Counted from the stretch's first letter, positions 7,595 through 15,772 are shown. The stretch is DNA of 18,310 nt from JAXHUA01 sp034189695 (GCA_034189695.1 JAXHUA010000178.1:1-18310); one strand, 5' to 3'. Program-made: numbers and translations. The notes: generated by a model not told the origin, from the sequence alone.

Positions 7595-8893
7595 TCAGCA
7601 CTGCGGTTGTTGCTGCAGGCTCTGAAGCGCCTGCTCTATGAAGCTCTTCGAGTGACTCAAGCTGTCAATAAGGGGCTGCTTCTGACGCACCCCCGTTACG
7701 CCCGTCTCCTGCAGTATTTCGACCAGCTTCCTCAAATTGCTTTCAGCCCGTTCGGCCTTGGTCAGCGGTGCCTCCTTCTCTCTTCCAGCGGCGAACTCGG
7801 ACCGGAATCTCTCAACCACTGTGCCAGCCCTAGCCCGCGAACTGTGGGTGTGAGGCGTTTGCAGGCCTGCGGTACTGGGAGCATTGTCCATAAGTACCTT
7901 GGTCGCGGACGGAATTCCTCGAGTCCCAGCTCGTCTCCGCAGCGGCCCAACCGCTGTTCGAATATCCCGAATCAAGCGATAGTCGGCTTGGCCATTGCGG
8001 ATAATGTCGTAAACGGCGAGTTTGAGTTTGGAGCGTTCTTCAAGGGAGAAGTCGTTCCTATTGCATGCGCCGATGAGCGGGGTCATTTCAGTGAACACCT
8101 CCGTCAGTTTGGCGGCGAGCCACCACTCTTCAGGATGGCCTATCGCAATCAGGTATTCTTGAATGCGGTCTAGAGTCTGCAACTCCTCTTCTATTCTCTT
8201 CTTTGTAGTGCCCAAGTCAGTCGCGACAGCTCTGATAGCACTGTCCTCTTCGCCATCAGGATTGAGTTGTCTGTAGCACTCCACTCCTTCGCGATACTTC
8301 AACAGCTTGTCCACTGCGTCATAGTCCACGACCAAACGTCCTGCCGGCATCTGGGCCGACATCTCCAGATGCCAGCGGTCGGCACTGGTCATACTTCCCT
8401 CGGCTGGCACAATGAACGCCTTGAAGTAGCGGTAACGCGGGTTCTGCTCCTCCCTGTAGAGAGTCGTGAGCGCAGCCAGCCTACGGTTGCCACTCATTAC
8501 TCCGCCTGTCTCTAGGGCAATCCCGGGATGCTCTTGGTCTCTCTCTCGAATGTCATCAACCAGACTCTTGAAATAGTCTTGGTCATCCCTGGTACCTATC
8601 CCCGTACTCGTGTCCTCCCAAGACCCGCTCAATAGCTGGTAGATCTCATCCTTCCAGTGGGGGTCTGTTTCCACTATCAGCGCCCCGGGATTCGCTTTCT
8701 GCAACAGCAAGAATCTTGTGCGGTACCGTCCGGTTTCTATGTTGTAGTGCAGCAGGTCAATTGGAATTCGGTAGCACTTCCTGAGATGCATCTCTCCGCC
8801 ATATCTGAGGTTGTGCTGCTCCCCAGTCCATGCTTCCTCTGTGAGGCTGCTGAGCGGACCTTCATTCGGTATTTGGGTCTCCAAGTTCTGCAT
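7595..8893 (-). CDS. ParB/Srx-like protein with HTH
   Basis: Start taken as ATG at 8893, six bases after an ideal GGAGGTG; the open frame extends to 9007 without such a site. Of 432 aa, residues 40-165 resemble the ParB/sulfiredoxin nucleotide-binding fold: YRIPIDLL, NIETGRYRTRF (51-61), SLVDDIRERDQEHPGIALE, and GGVMSGNRRLAAL (130-142), the signature loop (G-x-R-R-x-x-A). Residues 218-250 (AIRAVATDLGTTKKRIEEEL) look like the ParB-type HTH. The rest is charged and helical. It sits alone of plasmid partners (no ParA), between a methyltransferase and a helicase, so a role in the defence complex, as for DndB/DGQHR-like or ParB-like subunits, is more likely than partitioning. The exact role is unknown. 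Confidence 0.75.
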   Translation of the reverse strand: MQNLETQIPNEGPLSSLTEEAWTGEQHNLRYGGEMHLRKCYRIPIDLLHYNIETGRYRTRFLLLQKANPGALIVETDPHWKDEIYQLLSGSWEDTSTGIGTRDDQDYFKSLVDDIRERDQEHPGIALETGGVMSGNRRLAALTTLYREEQNPRYRYFKAFIVPAEGSMTSADRWHLEMSAQMPAGRLVVDYDAVDKLLKYREGVECYRQLNPDGEEDSAIRAVATDLGTTKKRIEEELQTLDRIQEYLIAIGHPEEWWLAAKLTEVFTEMTPLIGACNRNDFSLEERSKLKLAVYDIIRNGQADYRLIRDIRTAVGPLRRRAGTRGIPSATKVLMDNAPSTAGLQTPHTHSSRARAGTVVERFRSEFAAGREKEAPLTKAERAESNLRKLVEILQETGVTGVRQKQPLIDSLSHSKSFIEQALQSLQQQPQC

Positions 8894-9108
8894 CCGGAAC
8901 ACCTCCCCAATAAGGCTTCGTAGACTCTGGCTGCAATGCCTTGCCCAGTTCAGGACTAGGCTAGTCTCTCGACGAGTCGTACAAGTCCTTGACGAAACTG
9001 GCCCCATTCACAGTGCCCTGGCATCCACCGCCCCTCCTTCGAGCGTCTGTCGCACAGTGCCAATGTGACCTGAATACTCGGGGCCCTTGCGTGGTCAGCA
9101 ACACCTTG

Positions 9109-11223
9109 TCAAAGCATGTGCGCCTCTGTTCCGACGCCCGCAGTGCCTTGTCGCGAAACGGTGTCTCCTTGGACGTGCCTTAACCAGCATTCATATGCGC
9201 ACCTGAGGCTCTGCCAGTCCGCATCGGTGGGCCCCGCACTGACCCGCGCTAGTGTACGCTCGAATTCGCTCCACTGCCTTTGAATGTCGGCAGGACTTGC
9301 GCGCCTGTACGGCGAAGCTACATTGGAGCGTCGGCACACGATTACAGCGTCCCACTTCAGGTTCCCCGGAGCACTATGGAATCCGCTCTTCCCCTCAGAA
9401 CGCAGTGGGACTACTTTAACAATCGTGAAACCTGATTGAGCTAGGGCTCTGCAGAGCGCGAGCCAAGTTGCCTCATCCCTATGGTGAAAAGTGAGAGCCA
9501 GTATGCCGGTGTCCTTCAGAATGCGCGCGCATTCCGAAAAGACGAGCGTCAGGCCAGAGGCAAAGAGTTCAAGGGCGTCTTGCCCTCCGTTCCCGTGCAC
9601 GCGATCACCTAGATTCACGCAATCCGGCGGCTCAAACTCCTCGCTGTATCTATCTCTCAAGACAGGCTTGAGCCAGGCATAGAAGAAGTCGGACATCTCT
9701 CCATAGTGGAGATTGTCAAAGTATGGTGGGTCAGTAAGTACGAGGTCAACGCTGTTGGCAGCCATAGCCGTGTCGTGTCCCGATCCTCGGCCTAGGAATA
9801 CCACATTGGCATCGCGGTCCGATCGGACACCACTATCTTGACTTTCAGCTGAACGTCCTCCTACCGAGCGAAGCTGCGGCAGCAGGCCACAAGTGCCGCG
9901 ACGGCAGTTGTCCATGTAGCGGACGCCATCAACGACTTTCTTATAGCAGTTTCTGAATGTCCCTCTACCAAGCGCAGCTCCCCACACGTTGTTCTCCACC
10001 GGCCGTGTGATGATGTTGTAGCCATGGAGACCGAAGAGAGGTGTCAATTTGTCGTAGTCGAATGCGTAGTAGCAGAGCATGTTGTTGGACGCCAGGCTGT
10101 CAGAGAACGCCAGAAGCAGCAGTTCTTGAATGGCTTCGTCCTCGACGCTCTCGATTGCCTGTAGGATTGTCGCAAGGCACATTAGCTGGCGCCCATTGAA
10201 CAGTTCAGCATACCGATGGAATCCGTACGTGATCGGGCGCATGTCAGTTCTACCATCCGATGGAATGGCAGCATTGAGGATTGCCTCCATCAGAGGGACT
10301 TCCTGCGCAATGCGCGTGAACTCAGATTTCGCCAATCTGAAGAGAGAATCATCGTGTTCATCTGCCCGCTTGAATCTCTTTGTCAGTCTACTGTTCTCTG
10401 ACCCATCTAGGTACTGCAGGGCGAACAGCTTTGCGCCGCGCAGGCCTTCCTCCTGACGCAATTGACTTCGCGCTGAACTCTGCCTGCACCAGGGGCACAC
10501 AATAGCCGTTCTAGATACGCTGCCTTCCCCTATGTGGGTCACAGCCCCGCACTCCTCGCAATGAAAGAGCGCGATATCATCAGGCAGTTCGTGAACCTTA
10601 TGACATGAAGAGCAGAAGCAGACCTGCCGATGGTGCTTCCCATCTCGTGCAAGCTGGTAGTGCGGATGAAGCTCAATGGTCTCGTTGCAGTGGGGACAAG
10701 TGGTTGTTCTTACCCAGAAGAAGTATGTGACGTCGTGCTCACTCCCTGACTGCAACCTCGTTTTGTAGAAGCGGGCGACCTGGGCTTGGGCTTTCTCCCG
10801 CACTTGCTGGAAAGCAGATTCAAGCTGCTCGAGGTCAACTGTACTCAGTTCCTGGCGTGTTATGAACCAAGCCATCGGGTCAACGTCGTAACCTGCACAG
10901 TCACAGCCCATGCGGCACGCCTCCACCAGGGTGGAACCGCCGCCCAAGAAAGGGTCAAACACCAACGGCCGCACGCCTCCAGCCAATGAAACGCGACAGC
11001 TCGAGTTGGAATAGGCGTCCCAGTAATCCGCCTCGCTGGCGGTGTCAGGCAGAAGAAGACCCAACAACATAGCTCTCACCATCGAGCCGAGCCGCCTCGC
11101 CCACCACTTGTGCATCTTGTAGACCGGCAACTTCGAGTTGCCCTCTCTTATGGCGTATGCCACAAGACGCTCAGTCGGTAGTCCGTGGGCTTCGATGTAG
11201 GTCCGTTGGCTTCCTTCCTTCAT
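9109..11223 (-). CDS. DNA methyltransferase (DUF1156-like, alpha order) with zinc-finger insert
   Basis: 704 aa from an ATG with AAGGA nine bases upstream. KMHKWWARRLGSMVRA (36-51) is the N-terminal signature of DUF1156-type methylases. FDPFLGGGSTLVEA (89-102) is motif I, the AdoMet site. GYDVDPMAW (111-119) is motif II. LVLTDPPYFDNLHYGEMSDF (494-513) contains catalytic DPPY (498-501), which indicates amino-group methylation, most likely N6-adenine. Between motifs I and IV lie four Cys pairs (CPHC 176-179, CFCSSC 202-207, CEEC 222-225, CPWC 243-246), probably two or more zinc ribbons in the target-recognition region. The gene has its own promoter candidate and begins the run that continues into the ParB-like, helicase and nuclease genes. 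Inferred role: self-protecting modification enzyme of the system. Confidence 0.88.
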   Translation of the reverse strand: MKEGSQRTYIEAHGLPTERLVAYAIREGNSKLPVYKMHKWWARRLGSMVRAMLLGLLLPDTASEADYWDAYSNSSCRVSLAGGVRPLVFDPFLGGGSTLVEACRMGCDCAGYDVDPMAWFITRQELSTVDLEQLESAFQQVREKAQAQVARFYKTRLQSGSEHDVTYFFWVRTTTCPHCNETIELHPHYQLARDGKHHRQVCFCSSCHKVHELPDDIALFHCEECGAVTHIGEGSVSRTAIVCPWCRQSSARSQLRQEEGLRGAKLFALQYLDGSENSRLTKRFKRADEHDDSLFRLAKSEFTRIAQEVPLMEAILNAAIPSDGRTDMRPITYGFHRYAELFNGRQLMCLATILQAIESVEDEAIQELLLLAFSDSLASNNMLCYYAFDYDKLTPLFGLHGYNIITRPVENNVWGAALGRGTFRNCYKKVVDGVRYMDNCRRGTCGLLPQLRSVGGRSAESQDSGVRSDRDANVVFLGRGSGHDTAMAANSVDLVLTDPPYFDNLHYGEMSDFFYAWLKPVLRDRYSEEFEPPDCVNLGDRVHGNGGQDALELFASGLTLVFSECARILKDTGILALTFHHRDEATWLALCRALAQSGFTIVKVVPLRSEGKSGFHSAPGNLKWDAVIVCRRSNVASPYRRASPADIQRQWSEFERTLARVSAGPTDADWQSLRCAYECWLRHVQGDTVSRQGTAGVGTEAHML

Positions 11224-11569
11224 AGACGGTTTCCTTCTGTCTCAATCGGCATGACCGAGCCCCTTCGTATTGCCCTGTGGGATGCGCAGCTTGTTCTGAT
11301 TGACAATTAGGCGTAGCATAGGCCATCGTGTGCGAATTGTAAAGCCTTCGTGTTGCTGAAGGAGGCCAACCGCTCTTGGTGGAGGAGCCCCCCATGCGCT
11401 GGCCTCTAATGGGCCAGTTGGCATTCCGGCGTACGGGCGGATGTTGGTGCCAGACGATTGCACTCCGTTACGATGGTACGTATTGCGAAGAGCAAGCGCA
11501 AGCTTGTCAGTTCGACACGAGGCACGAGCCTAGCTGAGCCATCGGGCAGCTGGGGGGGAAGCCCTCGCC
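11224..11569. other. 346-bp intergenic region upstream of the methyltransferase
   Basis: No gene is supportable here; the short overlapping frames on both strands lack recognisable content. It contains one good promoter candidate at 11315-11343 reading into the methyltransferase. No clear intrinsic terminator was found behind the TPR-HEPN gene, which ends at 11570. Confidence 0.5.
11315..11343 (-). promoter_or_regulatory. Sigma-70-like promoter for the methyltransferase run
   Basis: On the minus strand: TTTACA (11338-11343), a 17-base spacer, then TATGCT (11315-11320). This matches 5 of 6 and 4 of 6 consensus positions at ideal spacing. It lies about 95 bp upstream of the methyltransferase ATG. 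It implies that the methyltransferase, ParB-like, helicase and nuclease genes are transcribed separately from the TPR-HEPN gene. Confidence 0.5.
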
Positions 11570-13423
11570 CTAAGGAGCGTCCTGGGAGCCACGCAGTTCA
11601 GCCAGCCTTTGGAGCAGGCCCGGTGTTTGGTCGCTGCCGAGAACGAGTTCTCTTGTCCGTTTGGCCTTTGCTGCACTTGACATCTTTCCGTGTGCAGACG
11701 GGTTCCTCAGGTCGGTCAGCTTCCTGAGCGATCGGGGCAAATCGAACAGTAGGAACTGTTCCTGATCGGGAAACGCGGTGCTCACGCACCGCTTCCAAGC
11801 GGGGAACTGACCATACTTGCCCACCATGCTGGCGAAGAAGTAAAGCACAGAGCCTCTCTCCCCCTGCCTTCGTGATTCCTCGCCGTAGCGCTCGTTGGGC
11901 GACTGAGCTAGGAAGTCGAGGTACCTCTTGTACAGACACTCCTTGAGTTCTGCCTCCACAGCGTTGCAGAGGCCCACCACGATCTCAGCATAGTTGCGCA
12001 CCTGTAGTTGCTCGTAGAGTGTCTCAGCATTCACTATGGAACCGAAGTTGGCGCAGTCTTTCAGCCAGGGCTTCTCGTCCAGCAGCCTGCTCTGGGTTCT
12101 CTCAACACTTCTCGCCAAGCTTAGCCTCTGTAGGCTACTGTCCACATGTTCGAGTAAGGTCTTGCTGGCGCGCTGCACTTTCTCGGTACGTATCTGTCTC
12201 AGTTCTACCCTGTGCTGGAGCTCCTTGAATCCTCTCACCTCCTTGAGGAACTCGCTGTAGTCGGGCCTCTCCAGCATAGCCCGGGCCTCGGCCATGTCCG
12301 TCAGGTAGAGGATGAAGGCGAAGGCCCATTCTAGAGTGCCAGACAGCTCGTCCCATGCCCAATCGAAGAACGCCCCGTCAAAGCTGGCATTCTGCTCAAC
12401 CAGGCTGAGGCAGCTCCGGTACTCTTTCAGATGCATGTACTGCTTGCTGGTCCCAGCAACGAGGTAGAATGTCTCGGGCACCGGGAATCCCTCTTCGCTC
12501 GTCTCGAACTCCTTGCTCAAGACATCCAGTGCTCGCCGCCCGAGCTCCGCCTGCAGCTTCACCAATCTCTCCCGGTTCTCTGGGTGCTCGGAGCAAGACA
12601 CATGGGGAAGCCAGTCTGGCCGATCGAACCGCACGTCGAACTCCAGCACATCGTCGACAAGCGAGTAGATGTCCATGTACTGCTGGTTGTCTCTCTGCTC
12701 AGCGCTGAAGAACACCATATCGGCGACTCTCCTGTACAGTTCTTCTGCCTGATGCCATCGCTCCGGGTCCTGGAGCAGCGCGCGAGCAAGCGACAGCAGA
12801 AGGTGGGCCATGGCTCCCTTCCGTGCTTGCTCGTCTCCGTGAAGTCTGTCGCAGCTCTCGAGAACCTCGATACCACGTTCGTAGCACTTCCGAGCCTCGG
12901 CAATCCTGCAAGACGCCCGGGCATATGCATCCCCAGCCAAGTCCCATAGGCCGACGGAAGGCGTCACCCACACTACCTTCATCAGTTCCTCCACCCGTTT
13001 CGGACGGAGACCTTCGTCCGGTTGTGCCTCCTTCTGAACAGCCATCGCCAAAGCGCTAGATAGACCTTGTGACATCGATTCCAAGGCTGTGGCTGCTTGC
13101 TCGTAGTGCCTCGCCGCCTGCACGTGATCCTCTTCCACCAGTTCGGCGAAACGGCCCTGCAACGCTGCAACCGTTGGGTCACAGAGCCCCGCCATCTCCT
13201 CGGCCATGGCGTATGTCCCCGCCCTGCAGGCCGAGCGCAGCTCGTTGATTCTCACCTGCCATTTGTGGCGTATTTCGGCGGTCATCTTGCCGCGCAAGTC
13301 TCGCACAAGGGCATCCGCTGTCACGAGTGCCTGAGCAAGCTCCACTGGTGCAACGTGTTCGTTGTCGAGCAACTGGAGGAGTTGCTCCAGTGGGTCCGCC
13401 AATCTGCGAGTTCCGTCTGCCAT
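11570..13423 (-). CDS. TPR-containing protein with C-terminal HEPN-like domain
   Basis: Start chosen at ATG 13423, five bases after AGGAGG; the longer frame to 13462 lacks a site. Of 617 aa, nearly all is helical, with TPR-like repeats in the N-terminal half (for example ARKCYERGIEVLE and WHQAEELYRRVADM). The C-terminal ~120 residues resemble HEPN: a helix beginning EIVVGLCNAVEAELKECLYK, then LRKLTDLRNPSAHG, containing R573-x4-H578, the catalytic signature of HEPN RNases (preceded by D-L). No NTPase or transferase motif is seen. Established knowledge: HEPN domains with R-x4-6-H act as RNases in abortive-infection and toxin systems, though some are inactive. Inference: effector or helper for the downstream defence genes. 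A plain scaffold role is possible. Confidence 0.65.
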   Translation of the reverse strand: MADGTRRLADPLEQLLQLLDNEHVAPVELAQALVTADALVRDLRGKMTAEIRHKWQVRINELRSACRAGTYAMAEEMAGLCDPTVAALQGRFAELVEEDHVQAARHYEQAATALESMSQGLSSALAMAVQKEAQPDEGLRPKRVEELMKVVWVTPSVGLWDLAGDAYARASCRIAEARKCYERGIEVLESCDRLHGDEQARKGAMAHLLLSLARALLQDPERWHQAEELYRRVADMVFFSAEQRDNQQYMDIYSLVDDVLEFDVRFDRPDWLPHVSCSEHPENRERLVKLQAELGRRALDVLSKEFETSEEGFPVPETFYLVAGTSKQYMHLKEYRSCLSLVEQNASFDGAFFDWAWDELSGTLEWAFAFILYLTDMAEARAMLERPDYSEFLKEVRGFKELQHRVELRQIRTEKVQRASKTLLEHVDSSLQRLSLARSVERTQSRLLDEKPWLKDCANFGSIVNAETLYEQLQVRNYAEIVVGLCNAVEAELKECLYKRYLDFLAQSPNERYGEESRRQGERGSVLYFFASMVGKYGQFPAWKRCVSTAFPDQEQFLLFDLPRSLRKLTDLRNPSAHGKMSSAAKAKRTRELVLGSDQTPGLLQRLAELRGSQDAP

Positions 13424-13752
13424 CGTATCCTCCTGAACGCACCAAGTGCCAACTCGCGACAATACTCCTATTCGACTTCTCCGTCAAGGAATCCGACTCC
13501 TCTCCTATGGCAGCCTTAGGAACGAAAATGGCTTATGTCATGACATTGGCCCAAGACGCGAAATGGCTGCCAATAGCACTTCCCATGCATTAGGCAACCC
13601 GACCATTTGGCAACTGGAGGCATAGTTATAACTGGGTCGGACTGGTTCAATAGCGGTGCCCCCTGACAATGGAGCGGTTGTCGCCAATGTAGTATGGATT
13701 GACCTCGGATCCGCCAGCCACGGCCTCCGGGCAATGTCCTGCGCTACGCCTG
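13424..13752. other. 329-bp intergenic region between the TPR-HEPN gene and the small membrane gene
   Basis: No gene is supportable here. It contains a good promoter for the TPR-HEPN gene (13459-13487). Short minus-strand frames across it are off-frame extensions of the small membrane gene. This stretch would be the right inner edge of the bracketed island. Confidence 0.5.
13459..13487 (-). promoter_or_regulatory. Sigma-70-like promoter for the TPR-HEPN gene
   Basis: On the minus strand: TTGACG (13482-13487), a 17-base spacer, then TATTGT (13459-13464). 5 of 6 and 4 of 6 consensus matches with ideal spacing. The predicted transcript start near 13452 leaves a leader of about 29 bases, which carries the AGGAGG ribosome site. 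Confidence 0.6.
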
Positions 13753-13857
13753 TCACGATTCGTTGCTCGCACGCCGCCTGCCCCGGCCGGGGAGCGCCAC
13801 GGACAGCAGGCCGAGGCATACGATGCCCACGGCGACGAGTACGGGTATGGCCGCCGC
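13752..13857 (-). repeat. 106-bp direct repeat, right copy
   Basis: Same sequence as 830-935, offset by 12,922 bp, five mismatches, no gaps. Here it is the 3' half and stop codon of the intact 65-aa membrane-protein gene. Similarity ends at the same base on both sides. Lower-coordinate sequence (island side) and higher-coordinate sequence (5' half of the gene) do not match the left copy's flanks. Confidence 0.9.
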
Positions 13858-13950
13858 GAGGAGCCATCGCCAGCCGACCCGCCCGAGCAGGCAGGCGATA
13901 AGCAGGCCAGCAAGCAGGACGAAGTACGCTACTACGCTACCGGTAATCAT
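13753..13950 (-). CDS. Small two-helix membrane protein, 65 aa
   Basis: ATG at 13950 with AGGAGGT seven bases upstream. Two hydrophobic helices are evident: about residues 6-23 (VVAYFVLLAGLLIACLLG) and about 29-53, followed by a basic tail (GRGRRRASNES) that should face the cytoplasm. No family is recognised. The 3' half is repeated at the far end of the island, so this gene may be an integration target whose end was rebuilt or displaced. It is 240 bp downstream of the zinc-ribbon microprotein and may belong to the ATPase transcription unit. The longer open frame upstream of the ATG is a shadow. Confidence 0.7.
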   Translation of the reverse strand: MITGSVVAYFVLLAGLLIACLLGRVGWRWLLAAAIPVLVAVGIVCLGLLSVALPGRGRRRASNES

Positions 13951-14016
13951 TTCTGGTACCTCCTCACCGTTTGCTGCGCTTCCCATCCGCGTGCGCTGCC
14001 CATTCTCGCACCTGGG

Positions 14017-14089
14017 TCGGGGGTGGCACCCCAGCCCGCGAGGCGTTGCCGCCCGGCGGGCTGGCGCACGCAGGTCGGTGCCACCCCGA
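14017..14089. repeat. Nested inverted repeat (strong hairpin)
   Basis: Outer arms: TCGGGGGTGGCACC (14017-14030, with one extra G) against GGTGCCACCCCGA (14077-14089). Inner arms: CCAGCCCGC (14031-14039) against GCGGGCTGG (14056-14064). The left arms abut, and a 12-base bulge lies on the right. The structure is long and GC-rich without a T tract. It lies between the ATPase/zinc-ribbon genes and the small membrane gene. It may be a Rho-independent-like attenuator, a REP-like element or an attachment feature. Confidence 0.65.
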
Positions 14090-14189
14090 ACGGCCCCGGC
14101 TCCACAGGCCGCCAGTTCCAACCGCCCCACCGGCGCGCCGCTGGTGACGGCGGTGCGCCCCCAGCCCTCAACATGGCCGTCCTACCAAG

Positions 14190-14319
14190 CTAGTGCATTT
14201 CGCCGTACTGGACATAATCGCTCAAGACCGCCGCTGGCCCTTCAACGTGGCCGGCGCCGTCACACACGCGGCACCCCCCCGCTCCCCCTGCACTTCGGGC
14301 ACTTGACCGGCCGCTTCAT
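14190..14319 (-). pseudogene. DnaJ-type zinc-ribbon microprotein, frameshifted at a seven-G run
   Basis: The ATG at 14319 overlaps the ATPase stop (ATGA) and has AAGGAGG eight bases upstream, an ideal coupled start. It begins MKRPVKCPKCRGSGG. As printed, seven Gs (14274-14280) force a stop after 19 codons (TGA 14260-14262). With six Gs the frame continues as CRVCDGAGHVEGP and so on to TAG at 14190, giving 42 aa with two C-x-x-C-x-G-x-G repeats, the zinc-binding motif of the DnaJ cysteine-rich region. Such a motif is very unlikely by chance. Either the run is miscalled, the gene is phase-variable by slippage, or it is a recent pseudogene. Inferred role: small zinc protein partner of the AAA+ ATPase. 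Confidence 0.65.
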
Positions 14320-15692
14320 CGCCGCGCCTCCTTCCCGTTTCCTCCGTTGACGCCGATGCCGCCCCGGGCTGTCCCCTCCGCGCGGCTGGCCCCAAGGGGG
14401 AAGCCTATCGGGTGCCTGTTGCCGCCCCGTACGCCCGAGATGGCCCGGTCCACCTGCTCAACGCTCACCGCCAGCGGCGGCGTCCCATCGTCGTCGCCGT
14501 CCTGCCCGAACCCTATGGCCAGGGTGTAGAGCACCTCCTGGATCTGGGCCGGCGTGAAACCCTCGGTCCTGGCGGCGATACGGGCCTGGACGCGCTCGTC
14601 GAGGGGTATTCTCCTGCACAGACTGGCGACCAGCATCCGGCGCTGCTCAGGCGACGGGCAGGGGACCTCGATGACGCGGTCAAATCGTGACGGCCGGGCG
14701 CCTATGGCCCGGTCCAGCGTTTCGAGGTGATTGGTGGTGGCGACGGTCACTATCTCGCGGGTCTCCTCCATACCGTCCAGGACCGAGAGCAGCGTCTCGA
14801 GGGCCGACGATCCGTCGTAGCCCCACTCGATGCGGTCGCGGGCGATGAGGTCGATGTCCTCGATGAAGACGATGCACGGGGCCAGGTCCTGGGCCACCTC
14901 GTAGAGGTATACCGCATAGTCGTCGATGTGGAAATTCCGCGTCTGGGCGAGCAGGCAGGTTATGCCGGCAGAATCGGACATGAGCGCCTTGCACAACAGC
15001 GTCTTGCCGGTGCCCGGCTTGCCGACCAGGAGCAGTCCTCTCTTCGCCGGGAGCCCGTAGCGCGCCAGCCGCTCGCGGTTCCGCAGGAAAGCGACGGTGT
15101 TGCTCCACGCCTCGTTGACGGCATCGTCGTCGAGCACGATGTCCTCCCAGGATATCTCCGGCACGTCGATGAACTTCAGGTATCGGGTGAACACCACGTT
15201 GCGGCCGCGGTAGAAGTTGTGGTCACGTGCGGTGCTCTCGACACCGCCGGCGAAGCTTCGGACCTGCTCCTCCACATCGGCCGGTCCGGTTACGATCACC
15301 TGGGCAAGGTCATTCCGGCTGATGCTGGCCGTGACCGCCAGCCGCAGGGCGTCTCTCTCAAGGAAGATTGTGCCGTCGCGCAGCACGTTGACTCGCTGGC
15401 CGTCGCCGGTGTCCACGTCGATGTACATCGGCCGGGGGGAGCGGTAGCCGATGGTGTTCACGGTCCCCCACCCGCCATCGCCGATGTACCGGTGCAGGGC
15501 CCAGGCGAGCAGCTCGCCGTAGTACTCTGGCACGATGACCGACACAGTCGCCGTTCGGTCGACCCCGAGAATACGGGCTACTGTCCTCGCTTGCTGCCGC
15601 TCGTGGTCGCGGCGCGCCGACAGGAAGTGCTCCTCAAGCGTCTCAAAATCGGGGGCCTCCACCGCCTCATCCGGGTCTTCACATTCGGTCAC
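14316..15692 (-). CDS. AAA+ ATPase (CDC48/FtsH-like core)
   Basis: 458 aa from a GTG at 15692, with AAGGAGGT nine bases upstream. Residues 1-175 form an unrecognised N-terminal domain. The AAA module follows: Walker A GKPGTGKT (224-231), Walker B IVFIEDIDLI (274-283), sensor 1 TTN (319-321), arginine-finger region RPSRFDR (333-339, as in CDC48, proteasomal and katanin-type ATPases), and a helical lid up to about 430. A low-complexity Gly-rich tail ends the protein. No protease or membrane segment is present, so it is probably a cytosolic unfoldase or remodeller acting with a partner. It is divergent from the WYL regulator, is followed without a gap by the zinc-ribbon microprotein, and its promoter carries the shared operator motif. 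Confidence 0.9.
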   Translation of the reverse strand: MTECEDPDEAVEAPDFETLEEHFLSARRDHERQQARTVARILGVDRTATVSVIVPEYYGELLAWALHRYIGDGGWGTVNTIGYRSPRPMYIDVDTGDGQRVNVLRDGTIFLERDALRLAVTASISRNDLAQVIVTGPADVEEQVRSFAGGVESTARDHNFYRGRNVVFTRYLKFIDVPEISWEDIVLDDDAVNEAWSNTVAFLRNRERLARYGLPAKRGLLLVGKPGTGKTLLCKALMSDSAGITCLLAQTRNFHIDDYAVYLYEVAQDLAPCIVFIEDIDLIARDRIEWGYDGSSALETLLSVLDGMEETREIVTVATTNHLETLDRAIGARPSRFDRVIEVPCPSPEQRRMLVASLCRRIPLDERVQARIAARTEGFTPAQIQEVLYTLAIGFGQDGDDDGTPPLAVSVEQVDRAISGVRGGNRHPIGFPLGASRAEGTARGGIGVNGGNGKEARR

Positions 15693-15737
15693 GTCGTTCC
15701 TACCTCCTTCGTCACTGACTCGAAATGGCGCACCACC

Positions 15738-15772
15738 AGGCTAGCACAGGGCTGTGACAACAGGCTGTCGCT
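15738..15772 (-). promoter_or_regulatory. Operator plus extended -10 promoter for the AAA+ ATPase
   Basis: Plus-strand TGTGACA (15753-15759), six bases, TGTCGCT (15766-15772) is an imperfect inverted repeat (5 of 7 in the distal arm). On the minus strand the perfect half-site TGTCACA is followed by six bases and then TGC-TAGCCT (15746-15738), an extended -10. The spacing is identical to the site at 16871-16905. Confidence 0.6.

Noticed and set aside
7595..8893. Plasmid partition system
   Set aside because: The protein is ParB-like but no ParA or parS-like repeats are present and the neighbours are defence-type genes.
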